A stretch of DNA of 32,505 nt, taken from assembly GCA_903884185.1 (NCBI GenBank), contig CAISDV010000079.1:1-32505 (forward strand). The letters run 5' to 3'. Both the position numbers and the translations under genes were made by a program. Shown here in pieces: positions 7,785-15,992 of the stretch. Position 1 is the first letter of the stretch, and every line of letters starts with the position of its first letter. Below the pieces are notes generated by a model that saw nothing but the letters and a program-made list of their open reading frames with translations, was not told where the DNA came from and ran no database searches. The DNA comes from an uncultured Chitinophagaceae bacterium. Lineage in GTDB: Bacteria > Bacteroidota > Bacteroidia > Chitinophagales > Chitinophagaceae.

Positions 7785-7988
7785 ATGTCGATAGTAGTAA
7801 ACTTAGATGTCATGATGGCCAAAAGAAAGATGTCATTAAATGAACTTTCTGAAAAAGTGGACCTCACCTTGTCAAATCTTTCCATATTAAAAACAGGTAA
7901 GGCAAAAGCGGTACGCTTCAGTACACTCGAAGCCATCTGCAAAGCATTGAACTGCCAGCCGGGGGATATTTTGGAATTTGTGCAGTGA
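7785..7988 (+). CDS. YozG-like HTH transcriptional regulator (Xre/Cro type)
   Basis: A 67-residue DNA-binding protein that is just one helix-turn-helix domain. It reads LDVMMAKRKMSLNELSEKVDLTLSNLSILKTGKAKAVRFSTLEAICKALNCQPGDIL when taken in pieces, matching the compact Cro/C1-type pattern seen in YozG. Its ATG follows the DUF2975 stop by two bases, so the two are translationally coupled. By analogy it may repress its own operon or respond to the membrane partner; this is inference. Confidence 0.88.
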   Translation: MSIVVNLDVMMAKRKMSLNELSEKVDLTLSNLSILKTGKAKAVRFSTLEAICKALNCQPGDILEFVQ

Positions 7989-8098
7989 TTTCACGCAATC
8001 CCGAAGCTTCGGGAGCAAAGTAAATTAAGGCGCCCGTCCGAATGGCGTAGCCGGGCGGGCAAAGGAATTACTGATAATTAAAAGCTCTATGTTTTTGT
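7989..8098. repeat. composite repeat carrying two nested palindromes (copy B)
   Basis: A base repeat TTTCACGCAA ... AAAGTAAATTAAGG ... AATTAAAAGCTC ... TTTTGTGTCTT is also found at 15889-15992. Here it is interrupted twice: by TCCCGAAGCTTCGGGA (7999-8014), flanked by GCAA on both sides, and by a 29-bp GC-rich palindrome (8032-8060: GCCCGTCCGAA ... CCGGGCGGGC). The related copy lacks the first insert and carries the second at another position. This shows the palindromes are separable modules. Confidence 0.7.
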
Positions 8099-8126
8099 GT
8101 CTTGCTGCCAATTCGATAATTTTTTA

Positions 8127-8192
8127 GCCACAGAGACACAGAAACACAGAGGGAAAACAGCAGAATATTCTGTGTTTCTGTGTCTCTGTGGC
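8127..8192. repeat. 66-bp hairpin (25-bp arms)
   Basis: The arms GCCACAGAGACACAGAAACA-CAGAG (8127-8151) and its complement (8168-8192) pair at 24 of 25 positions around a 16-base loop. It lies just before the small ORF at 8212. As DNA it could be a mobile palindromic unit; as RNA it would be a very stable stem and may end transcription of the DUF2975-HTH operon, although no T-run follows. Confidence 0.7.
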
Positions 8193-8211
8193 AATTATAA
8201 AAGAACATAAA

Positions 8212-8334
8212 ATGATCAGAAAATATTTTATAAAGTTCGAGATAGTGGCCTCGGCAATATTATTACTGGTTTCGGTTTTGCCGGAAGCGTTGTTTTATTG
8301 GTTGGTATCACCCATAGCTAATAAAGAACCATAG
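8212..8334 (+). CDS. possible 40-residue single-pass membrane peptide
   Basis: The reading frame gives 40 residues starting MIRKYFIKFE and continuing with a hydrophobic stretch IVASAILLLVSVLPEALFYW (11-30), then a short polar tail LVSPIANKEP. A basic N-terminus followed by one hydrophobic helix is the usual shape of small membrane proteins. It stands 20 bases after a strong hairpin and ends four bases before the convergent toxin gene's stop. There is no clear promoter or homologue known to me, so this could be a chance frame. Confidence 0.4.
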   Translation: MIRKYFIKFEIVASAILLLVSVLPEALFYWLVSPIANKEP

Positions 8335-8337
8335 AAG

Positions 8338-8688
8338 CTACTTGATTCTTCGGAGTTTCCTTATTGCTGACGGACGACGTGCGGCATGAATTAAACCAAG
8401 AATAATGATTTCGGATTCAGTGACCCTGTAGATAAGAACCCATGAATAACATAAAGCTCTCCGGTACATTCTCGCTTTTGTTGGAAGTTCCTCACACTCT
8501 TTGAATGCAAGAGGGTTCTTAGCGATCCTGTCAATTGTTGCAAATACAACATCACCTACTTTTACTGCAGTTTTAGGTGCATGCGCAACAAAAGCAATAT
8601 AGCCAATGGCTTCATTAATATTTTGCAGCGCCTGATTACTGATTCTTATTTGCCTATGCGCTGTAGTTGTTTTCTGCGATTTGCCCAT
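8338..8688 (-). CDS. RelE/ParE-family toxin
   Basis: A 116-residue protein matching ParE/RelE toxins: a basic N-terminus, a helix ALQNINEAIGYIAFVA (about 20-35), then the beta core PLAFKECEELPTKARMYRRALCYSW, VLIYRVTESEIIILGLIHAARRP. The ending strand plus HAARRP is a typical ParE feature. Such toxins act on gyrase (ParE) or on ribosome-bound mRNA (RelE); the ParE-like tail favours the former, but this is uncertain. The start overlaps the antitoxin gene's end by 43 bp, so translation is coupled and depends on the antitoxin gene. Confidence 0.8.
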   Translation of the reverse strand: MGKSQKTTTAHRQIRISNQALQNINEAIGYIAFVAHAPKTAVKVGDVVFATIDRIAKNPLAFKECEELPTKARMYRRALCYSWVLIYRVTESEIIILGLIHAARRPSAIRKLRRIK

Positions 8689-8897
8689 TGTGATCTAGCT
8701 TGTTTAAGGCTCATCGAGGGGGCAGATTCTGCATTTGAGATCCATTGCTTTAAGGCATATAGGCTAAAAGGTTCACCCGGAAGTGCAGGAGAATGCATTT
8801 CATCTTTTGAAATGATCTTGATCGCTTTCTTGCTAACCAGCGCTTTCAAAGCGGGCATTGCACTGCTATCGGTAATTTCAAGTGTGAGAGTTTGCAT
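8646..8897 (-). CDS. antitoxin of ParE-type module
   Basis: An 83-residue protein directly upstream of, and overlapping, the toxin gene. A first half with alternating beta-like residues (MQTLTLEITDSSAMPALKAL) resembles the N-terminal DNA-binding or dimer part of small type II antitoxins. The C-terminal portion is basic and likely wraps the toxin. I do not recognise an exact subfamily. The order antitoxin then toxin is the usual type II layout. Assignment rests mainly on context. Confidence 0.7.
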   Translation of the reverse strand: MQTLTLEITDSSAMPALKALVSKKAIKIISKDEMHSPALPGEPFSLYALKQWISNAESAPSMSLKQARSQWANRRKQLQRIGK

Positions 8898-9032
8898 ATT
8901 TTTTTCCAGTAGTATAAAGATAGCAACTTTTAAAATCTTTTTCTTCCATTTTCTTCGCCTCCGGTCAGTTTTGAAAGATGTTCAGGAAAGTGTTCTTCCA
9001 AGCAATCAACTTCAGGGCTACAAGTATGAAAC

Positions 9033-9533
9033 TTAATGAGAAAAAGTCCCATTAAAAGTTCCCGTCATGGTAAGTACTTTGTTAGCGGCATCTGTCATGT
9101 GGGTTGAATAAGTGCTAGTAATATTTGTTTTGGAAATAGCAGTAATGGTAAATGTTCCGGGTGTATTGGGAGCAACAGTGGCAATACTTACATAGCCATC
9201 ATTACCCATAGCATAAGTAACAATACCGGTTGTAGAAGGATTGGATTGTAATGATTCCAGTTGATAAGTGCCGGTTGCTGTAGTATTATTCAGAAGTATC
9301 GCTGCCACAGTAGTATCTCCCGGCAGTATCTTAACAAAACCTAATACCTGGATCATGTGAAGCCCGTTTACTGTGTCGCGCGTAAAAACAACGGAGGCGC
9401 TGCTAAGGTTAAAAGAAGTTCCGTTGCTTAACGTGCCGGTAAATGCACTGTCTGTAGGATTGTCTTTCTTGCAGCTTGAAATACCCAGGCATAATGTTAT
9501 TAAAACTGCAGAAAACAATACAGTTGTTCTCAT
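9033..9533 (-). CDS. lipoprotein of unknown function
   Basis: A 166-residue lipoprotein. The leader MRTTVLFSAVLITLCLGISSC ends in a lipobox with Cys21 followed by KKDNP, a frequent export signature for Bacteroidota surface or periplasmic lipoproteins. The mature part is rich in Ser, Thr, Gly, Asn and beta strands (GTYQLESLQ, GTFTITAISKTNIT), resembling small beta-sandwich lipoproteins sometimes labelled DUF6252-like; I cannot confirm that. It is divergent from the T9SS protein downstream, with a shared 90-bp upstream region. Confidence 0.85.
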   Translation of the reverse strand: MRTTVLFSAVLITLCLGISSCKKDNPTDSAFTGTLSNGTSFNLSSASVVFTRDTVNGLHMIQVLGFVKILPGDTTVAAILLNNTTATGTYQLESLQSNPSTTGIVTYAMGNDGYVSIATVAPNTPGTFTITAISKTNITSTYSTHMTDAANKVLTMTGTFNGTFSH

Positions 9534-9574
9534 TTCATTAATTTTAATATCGGATTCAATAAACTGAACTATAG

Positions 9575-9592
9575 CAAAACCTTATGGTTTTG
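9575..9592. promoter_or_regulatory. perfect inverted repeat between divergent genes
   Basis: CAAAACC-TTAT-GGTTTTG is an 18-bp perfect dyad between the lipoprotein gene and the T9SS protein gene. It could be an operator for one or both. It is too close to call as promoter; no clear TAnnTTTG box is seen nearby. Confidence 0.35.
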
Positions 9593-9623
9593 TTTCATGC
9601 AACCAGTAAAAGATAACCCTTTC

Positions 9624-12511
9624 ATGCAATATCTAAAAAAATAGTAATATTTCTTTTTATTTTTTTGCATAATAATAAGATAAACGCACAAATATCGCTT
9701 TCTGTTATAGTGCACCAGGTTTCTGGTAACATTTGGGATGGGTCAGCAATTCTTTTTAACGGCAGTGTAAGTGTTTCAGCTTCAGGAGGGTTGGCACCTT
9801 ATCTTTTTTCATTAAATGCTAAATATAGTGTCCCCAATAATAATGGATACTTTGGAACAGTCGGCCCGGGAACTTATACTCTAAATGTAAAAGATGCTAA
9901 CGGCTTATCAATTGATAAAACCGTAACTGTCACTAGCACATATCCAGTTCCATCAGGTGATTACACAGTTATAAATCATCCTTCTTCTTGTGATAAGTCT
10001 GATGGTAACTTTGTATTAAGAGGTATTGGAGGTACTCCACCTTATATGTATACTATGGACGGGGGAAAGACTTTTACAGCTAAGGATACATTTACAAATA
10101 TTAGGCAGGGCTGGTACCAGGATTGTTTAATAAAAGATGCTAATGGCTTCTTGGCATCAGTGAATAGCTCATTTGGTGTTTTTTTTGGCGAAATCCCCTA
10201 TTTTAATTGTCATTGCCAGTGTTCGTTTACTCTTCAGGTATTTACTAATGATCCTGCAAATTGCAACAATACACAAGGTGTGATAAAGGCTGACGTACTA
10301 GGTGGCGGAGGTGGCAGTTCCTTTTATTTTTCATTAGATAGTATTAATTTTTTTTCTGGGCCATACTCAGGCGGGTATTATAATTATAGATTCCTTAATT
10401 TATCTCCGGGTCTTTATACGGTTTATGCAAAAGATACCGCAGGAATTGTTCATGCTTTAGGCACTTCTGTTCCTAAATATTGCCCGGTAAATATAGATAT
10501 CACTGGTGTAGGATCTTCTTGTCATCAAAATGATGGCTCTTTGACTATTACAGGATCAGGCGCCACTGCTCCATACACATATAGTTTAGATGGAATTAAC
10601 TACCAAACCAATAATACATTTACTGGATTGTCGTCAGGTAGCTATAATGTTAATGTAAAAGATTCTACAGGCCTTATTGGTTCTGCTTTAGCTACGGTTA
10701 CTACTAACTGCCCCGTCATTACCACATCAGCAAAAGATGATACCTGCTCAACAGGAAAAGGCACCATTGCCATCACGGCCAGCAATGGAACCGCACCTTA
10801 TACATACTCCATTAATAGCATTAATTTTTTTACAACCAATACATTTACCAGCTTATCTGCAGGACTATACAAAACAACTGTAAAAGATGCGAATGGTTTT
10901 ACTGATACAGTTTCGGTAACAGTTAAAAACTATTGTATTCAGCTAAGCGCTTCTTCTACCAACAAAACCTGTGGTAATAAAAACGGAACCATCACAGCAA
11001 CGGTGTCGGGTGGAACAGCTCCATTCCAGTTTTCTATTGATGGAATTAATTTTCAAACCAGTAATATTTTTTCAGGGCTTGATTCAGGGAAATATACCGT
11101 CACTGTAAAAGATGCAACGTCGGTTACAGGATCAGCAAAGGATACCATCCTGAATATCGCAACGCCTGTTATTAATTCAGTTGCTACAACTCCCGCCACC
11201 TGTTACAATACCGGTGGAATCATGACCGTTACAGGTTCGGGAGGTGTTTCGCCCTTTCAATATAGCATTGATGGCACAAACTATCAAAGCAGCAATACAT
11301 TTACAAATGATACTTCCGGCACTTATTTTGTAAAACTAAAAGATGCCAATGGATGCATATTTACAGATACAATTTTGCTGACCAAATACCCAACGCCCGT
11401 TGTTTCACTGGGAAATGATACCACAATTTGCACTGGCCAAAGCCTTGTAGTAAATGCAGGAAATAATTTTGCTGCTTATTTATGGAATAATGGCGCAACC
11501 AGTTCTGCTATCACTGTTAGCAACGCAGGAAAATATTATGTAACAGCAACAGATATTCACACTTGTAAAGTTGCAGATACTATTCTCGTTTCGTTTCAGC
11601 AAACCCCTGTATTCTCTCTTGGAAATGATACAACACTCTGTCAGAAGCAGGCACTTGTTTTGCAACCCAATGTTACCGGAACTTATTTATGGCAGGATAA
11701 CTCAACGGCAAATAAAAAGACAATAACGGGAGCAGGACTTTACTGGTTACAGGTGAATAATAATAATTGTATTTACAAGGACTCTGTTCTTGTTAGTTAT
11801 ACTCCATTACCAGTACTGCAATTACCGACTGATACCACTCTATGCGACAATGCAACCCTTCTGTTAAACGCATTACAGAATGGCAGCGGCGCAATATATG
11901 TTTGGCAAGACGGTTCTACTGCTTCAAATCTATTGGTAAATACTGCCGGAACCTATATAGTAAAAGTTACACAAAATGGTTGCAGCAATGCAGATACAAG
12001 CGTTGTGCAATACAAACAAACGCCACAACAGGCAATTACTCTTGATACTTCAAAATGTAAGAATGATTATATAACTCTTGCGGTAAGTTTTCCTAATGCT
12101 ACTTATTCATGGCAGGATTTTAACACGTCGCCAATATATCAAACTATTTTCCCCGGCACTTATTATTGTACAATTTCAAATTATTGCGGAGAGGTTGCCG
12201 ATACATTTCATGTATCTGACAGAATATGTGAATGCCAGATGACCGTTCCAAATGCATTTTCTCCAAATGGTGATGGTATCAATGATGATTTCAGGCCTTA
12301 TGTTTCCTGCACACCTGCTTATTATCACTTGACAATCTTTAACAGGAGCGGACAAGTTATTTTTGAAACAACTAACGCCAGCAATTATTGGAATGGGACA
12401 ATTAATGGAAAGCCAGTTCCATTTACTACTTACTACTACTTGTTGCAGGTGAAAGGGATCAGCGATCTGACTGTAAAACAAAAATCTGGAAGTGTTACTT
12501 TGCTAAAATAG
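9624..12511 (+). CDS. T9SS-secreted SprB-repeat protein, CHU_C sorting domain, apparent frame break in signal peptide
   Basis: A cell-surface, probably adhesive protein of about 960 residues. Seven SprB-like repeats of about 70 residues (motifs like APYTYSLDGINYQ ... NTFTGLSSGSYNVNVKDSTG) come first, then four Ig-like repeats each with an LGNDTTxC-type Cys, then a type B type-IX sorting domain (about the last 90 residues: VPNAFSPNGDGINDDFRP ... NRSGQVIFETT ... YYYLLQVK) as in CHU_C/TIGR04131. The open frame runs from TTG 9665, but the codons before it read KKIVIFLFIFLHNNKINAQ, a full signal peptide h-region. The ATG at 9624 (MQYLKK) is joined to it only if the A7 tract at 9635-9641 had one more A; as given, that ATG hits TAG at 9642. 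Confidence 0.9.
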
Positions 12512-12544
12512 TATCCCGTTCTCTCAAGCCGGAAAGGATATACG

Positions 12545-12643
12545 ATGAGCCTTCGGTGAGCCTTTGATGAGCCTTTGGTGAGCGGAAGATGAACGGAAGA
12601 TGAGCGAAGGATGGTACTACCCAGAGCGAAGGATGAACGAAGG
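12545..12643. repeat. 11-bp tandem array, nine units
   Basis: Nine consecutive 11-bp units in strict register: ATGAGCCTTCG, GTGAGCCTTTG, ATGAGCCTTTG, GTGAGCGGAAG, ATGAACGGAAG, ATGAGCGAAGG, two diverged units (12611-12632), and ATGAACGAAGG. The first three units end in CCTTYG and later ones in CGAAGG, which are complementary, so the array can also fold on itself. It fills the gap between the converging T9SS protein and L,D-transpeptidase genes. No gene is seen in 12512-12763. Confidence 0.75.
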
Positions 12644-12763
12644 ATTGTTATAGAAATACAGGGGACAAATAGCTTGAATTCCGGCCCTTGGGGCATATAA
12701 AGGCCGTCTTAATAAATATACGAATTTGTCAGAGCGATTCAATCAAAACGATAAAAAATATTC

Positions 12764-14353
12764 TTATTGCGTAAACAACTTCGCTTCCATCTTCTTATCA
12801 TGCCCATAAATATCCTTCCTGAAATTGAGCACGCCATCTTTATTTACCCAGGCGGTAAAATAAACAATGAAAACAGGTAATGTTTTTTTCAGCGATACCC
12901 ATCTCTCAGTCTTTAAATGCATAGAACTGTCAATGGTCCTACTCTTCCAGTTAGTGGTATCAGACCGTAATAAATAGGAGGCGAATTTTTTTGGCTCCCC
13001 CAGCCTGATGCAACCATGGCTGAAACTCCTGCTGGTTGCAGAAAACAGTTCACGGTTGGGAGTATCATGAAAATAAATATCATAGTTATTGGGGAATAAA
13101 AATTTCACGAGCCCCAATGAATTTTTCTCGCCCGGTTTCTGCCGCACTAGTGGTAGTCCCTTGCTTTGACCCGTTATCTCCATATCATTTTTTGTGATAT
13201 AGTTCTTATCTTTTTTTATTCCTGGCACCACTTCTTTTTGCACAATACTTGGTGGAACATTCCAGTAGGGACTGAATACAATGTATTTTAAATTGCCTGT
13301 AAAAATAACGGTACTGTTGGCTTGTGTTCCCACGATCACGTTCATATCAAATGCCAGCCTGCCGCTATCATACACATGCATTTTATACTCGGGAATGTTG
13401 ACAAGAATATAATTGGTATCGTTTTCAGGTGGCATCCATCTCGCCCTTTCCATATTCACTAATATCTGCCTGATCCTTTGTTTAGGAGTAATGTTTAACT
13501 CTTCTATCATGTGACTGCCTATCACTCCATCCACCAACAAGCCCAATCTTCGCTGAAAATGTTTGGCAGCATTAAAGAGGGTGGTATCAAAGACCGCGGA
13601 ACTATCGGGTGTTGCCATATCGCCCAAAAGAAACAGATCATGTTTTATCTGTACAATACTTGCCGATGAATCTTTTTTCTTGAAAGGTTTCGCCGGACTG
13701 GCAATAGAAGGCCACACACCTTGTTTATCGATCTCGAAATATTTCGGTAAAGATTCCTGTAATTTTTTATACTGTGCATTTAGCGGAGAGTATGCATTGG
13801 GGTCTGCATTTTTGGAAAGAAGTGTTGAATCGAGGAGTTTGGCAAGGGTTTGCTTTTTTCTTGGAATGAACCAACCCAGCTCCGCTGCATTAATATCACT
13901 TCCTTTATAAATTTTAGCAGCATAAGCATAGAACTGCCCGGTAAAATATAATTCTATCTGCAACTTATCTTTTTCTTTAGCCGAGGCGTCTTTGGGAAAA
14001 GAATTATACAGATCAGTGAAAGGTTTATTATACAGGCTGCTGTCTTGTAACTCAGTCATCGTGGTATTTAATAAATTCACGAAGTTGTGTGCCTGTTCAG
14101 ACAAGCCACTGCTATCGAACCAGGCGTATTCATAATTGCGCTCTTTATAAAAATCCTGGTATTGGTCCTCGAATGGTTTAAACTCGGGATGCTTGCCTAT
14201 AAATTTTTCCAGGTCAGTGCTGTCCAGGAATAAATTGTTGAAGGAAGTGGATCCATTGATGCTTTTATCGCGCGAAATATGTCTCTTCGATTTGCTATTA
14301 CAGGCGTAAAGCACCAGGCATACAATTATGGCCAGCAGGTAATTATTTCTCAT
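12764..14353 (-). CDS. L,D-transpeptidase (YcbB-like), lipoprotein
   Basis: Forms 3-3 cross-links or attaches ligands to peptidoglycan in the periplasm. The 529-residue protein starts at ATG 14353 (the upstream in-frame TTG at 14368 is not needed) with leader LLAIIVCLVLYAC, lipid Cys18. An N-terminal domain (about 45-215) matches the YcbB scaffold. A peptidoglycan-binding domain lies at about 230-290 (HFQRRLGLLVDGVIGSHM). The catalytic YkuD domain starts near 315 (ILVNIPEYKMHVYD, FSPYWNVPPSI) and contains HDTPNRELF and the active-site box SHGCIRLGEP with Cys448. The gene is 28 bp downstream of rsmE and likely co-transcribed. Confidence 0.92.
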   Translation of the reverse strand: MRNNYLLAIIVCLVLYACNSKSKRHISRDKSINGSTSFNNLFLDSTDLEKFIGKHPEFKPFEDQYQDFYKERNYEYAWFDSSGLSEQAHNFVNLLNTTMTELQDSSLYNKPFTDLYNSFPKDASAKEKDKLQIELYFTGQFYAYAAKIYKGSDINAAELGWFIPRKKQTLAKLLDSTLLSKNADPNAYSPLNAQYKKLQESLPKYFEIDKQGVWPSIASPAKPFKKKDSSASIVQIKHDLFLLGDMATPDSSAVFDTTLFNAAKHFQRRLGLLVDGVIGSHMIEELNITPKQRIRQILVNMERARWMPPENDTNYILVNIPEYKMHVYDSGRLAFDMNVIVGTQANSTVIFTGNLKYIVFSPYWNVPPSIVQKEVVPGIKKDKNYITKNDMEITGQSKGLPLVRQKPGEKNSLGLVKFLFPNNYDIYFHDTPNRELFSATSRSFSHGCIRLGEPKKFASYLLRSDTTNWKSRTIDSSMHLKTERWVSLKKTLPVFIVYFTAWVNKDGVLNFRKDIYGHDKKMEAKLFTQ

Positions 14354-14380
14354 GCATGAATATCTCAATATGAATATACG

Positions 14381-15082
14381 TTATAAATTCCTCAATAACG
14401 TTGCAATAACCACGCCAGCAGTTTCAGTACGCAACCTGGTGTCTCCAAGTGTGATACCCTGGTAGTTTTTTAGATGGGAGGATTGAATTTCCTCAATGGT
14501 AAAGTCGCCCTCGGGGCCTATCAGAGCCTGAACACTATCGGTGATAATCAACTCTTTAATTGCAGGTCTCTTGTTTTCATCGCAAAAGGCGATCAATTTT
14601 TGCGAGTGAGGCGATTGGCTGATGATAGTATCAAAAGAAGTTGGTTCATGTAATATTGGTAACCATGTTTGCCTGCTTTGAAGCATAGCAGAAATGAGTA
14701 CCCCATTCATCCTGTCGAACCGGAACTGTTGTCGCTCTGTTCTTTTGCATAATAATGGTATGATCTCATTCACACCGATCTCTGTTACTTTTTCGAGGAA
14801 CCATTCAAAACGGCTGGTATTTTTTAAAAGGGAAATGCCGATGGAAATATTTCTTGAAGCTCTTTCTGATTTTACGGAACCTTCCAGTTTCACTTCGCAA
14901 TGCCTTTTGTCTTCTTTGATGATGGATGCTGTGTAAAGATTTCCCATGCCATCTGTCAGCTGTAATTTTTCGCCTGTCTTCATCCGCAAAACCTGTATGC
15001 AGTGTTTGCTCGTCTCCTCGCTCAAAATAAAAAAAGATGCGCCTGGCACAATCGACTGTTCGTAGAAATAAGGAAACTGCAT
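14381..15082 (-). CDS. rsmE: 16S rRNA (uracil1498-N3)-methyltransferase
   Basis: Methylates U1498 of 16S rRNA with S-adenosylmethionine. The 233-residue length is normal. An N-terminal PUA-like domain holds HCIQVLRMKTGEKLQLTDG (about 27-45). The C-terminal SPOUT knot holds KVTEIGVNEIIPLLCKRTE (about 97-115), the RMNGVLISAMLQSRQTWLP stretch, ALIGPEGDFTIEEI (about 187-200) and GDTRLRTETAGVVIA (about 213-227), which line the cofactor pocket. It ends 28 bases before the transpeptidase start on the same strand, forming a likely two-gene operon. Confidence 0.95.
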   Translation of the reverse strand: MQFPYFYEQSIVPGASFFILSEETSKHCIQVLRMKTGEKLQLTDGMGNLYTASIIKEDKRHCEVKLEGSVKSERASRNISIGISLLKNTSRFEWFLEKVTEIGVNEIIPLLCKRTERQQFRFDRMNGVLISAMLQSRQTWLPILHEPTSFDTIISQSPHSQKLIAFCDENKRPAIKELIITDSVQALIGPEGDFTIEEIQSSHLKNYQGITLGDTRLRTETAGVVIATLLRNL

Positions 15083-15215
15083 GGCTCAAAAGTATTCAAT
15101 GTAAAAGGATTAAAATGAGATTAGGAATTAAAAACAATCAAATACTTAACATTTTATTTGCAGGGTTATCGCAGCCTTTGTAGTTGCTTTATGGTCTTCA
15201 ACTAAACCTTCAAAA

Positions 15216-15884
15216 ATGAAAAAAGTTCTTTTCGCCATCTTGCTAATGACCTCTATCTCTTGTTTTTCTCAGGCAAAATTAGGCATACAGGGCGGCTATA
15301 ACCTGGCTGTGTTTGGTAATCCCAACAATAACAACCTGGTAAATTATACTGGTATCAGTTCTTTTCATATTGGAATAACCGATGAGGAAGCCATCAGTAA
15401 ACATGTTTTTTTCCAGACCGGGCTTTCTTATGAAGGAAAAGGGAGCCACACTTCAAAGACATCATTCGCGCTAGACGGATCCACAACAGATACCAAACTG
15501 GGGTATTTGGAACTGCCACTGGATCTTGGTACAAGAATAAAGCTGGGTAATAAAGTAAAGGCCCTGGCAGGCGCTGGACTTTATGGTGCTATTGGGATTA
15601 CTGGTTCTGAAAAAGGAACTTACCAGAGCTCAACCGGGACCACTTCACCCGTTAATAATAAAGTGAGCTTTACGAACAATCCAACCAATAATACAACCAA
15701 CGAAACTTATGTAAGGCCATTTGATCCGGGATATAATGTTTTTGCCGGTGTGGAATGGGAAAAATTTCAGCTGACCGCTGATTTTAGCGAAGGATTCAAA
15801 GGTGTGTACCCAACAACGGGCAGCGATAAATATAATAATGAAGTGCTGTCGTTTTCTTTAGTGTATTTCTTCAAGACTAAGTAG
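15216..15884 (+). CDS. outer-membrane beta-barrel protein, PorT-like
   Basis: A 222-residue exported protein with a signal peptide (MKKVLFAILLMTSISCFSQ, cut after Ser-Gln region). After it, repeated amphipathic strands (KLGIQGGYNLAVF, HVFFQTGLSYEGKG, LGYLELPLDLGTRIKLGNKVKALAGAGLYGAIG) and a final strand VLSFSLVYFFK end the barrel with Phe-rich residues. This fits the outer-membrane beta-barrel domain family PF13568 (PorT type). A GTYQSSTGTTSPVNNKVSF loop is likely extracellular. The ligand or role is unknown. It converges on dnaB. Confidence 0.85.
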   Translation: MKKVLFAILLMTSISCFSQAKLGIQGGYNLAVFGNPNNNNLVNYTGISSFHIGITDEEAISKHVFFQTGLSYEGKGSHTSKTSFALDGSTTDTKLGYLELPLDLGTRIKLGNKVKALAGAGLYGAIGITGSEKGTYQSSTGTTSPVNNKVSFTNNPTNNTTNETYVRPFDPGYNVFAGVEWEKFQLTADFSEGFKGVYPTTGSDKYNNEVLSFSLVYFFKTK

Positions 15885-15888
15885 ATTG

Positions 15889-15992
15889 GTTTCACGCAAA
15901 GTAAAATAAGGTGCCAAGAAAACACTTAAACTATTAAAAGCTCCTTTTGTGTCTTTGCCCGCCCGGCTAAGCCGTTCGGACGGGCGTGAAAC
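15889..15992. repeat. 104-bp inverted-repeat element with nested GC palindrome
   Basis: The termini GTTTCACGC (15889-15897) and GCGTGAAAC (15984-15992) are exact inverted repeats. Inside are AAAGTAAAATAAGG and ATTAAAAGCTC, matching the element at 7989. A GC-rich 29-bp palindrome (15957-15985) sits between TCTTTGC and the right end; its reverse complement matches 8032-8060 at 27 of 29 bases. The right terminus touches the dnaB stop codon (15992-15994). It is placed between converging genes and may end transcription. Confidence 0.75.

Noticed and set aside
12545-12643. CRISPR array
   Set aside because: Units are 11 bp and contiguous without spacers; no cas genes.
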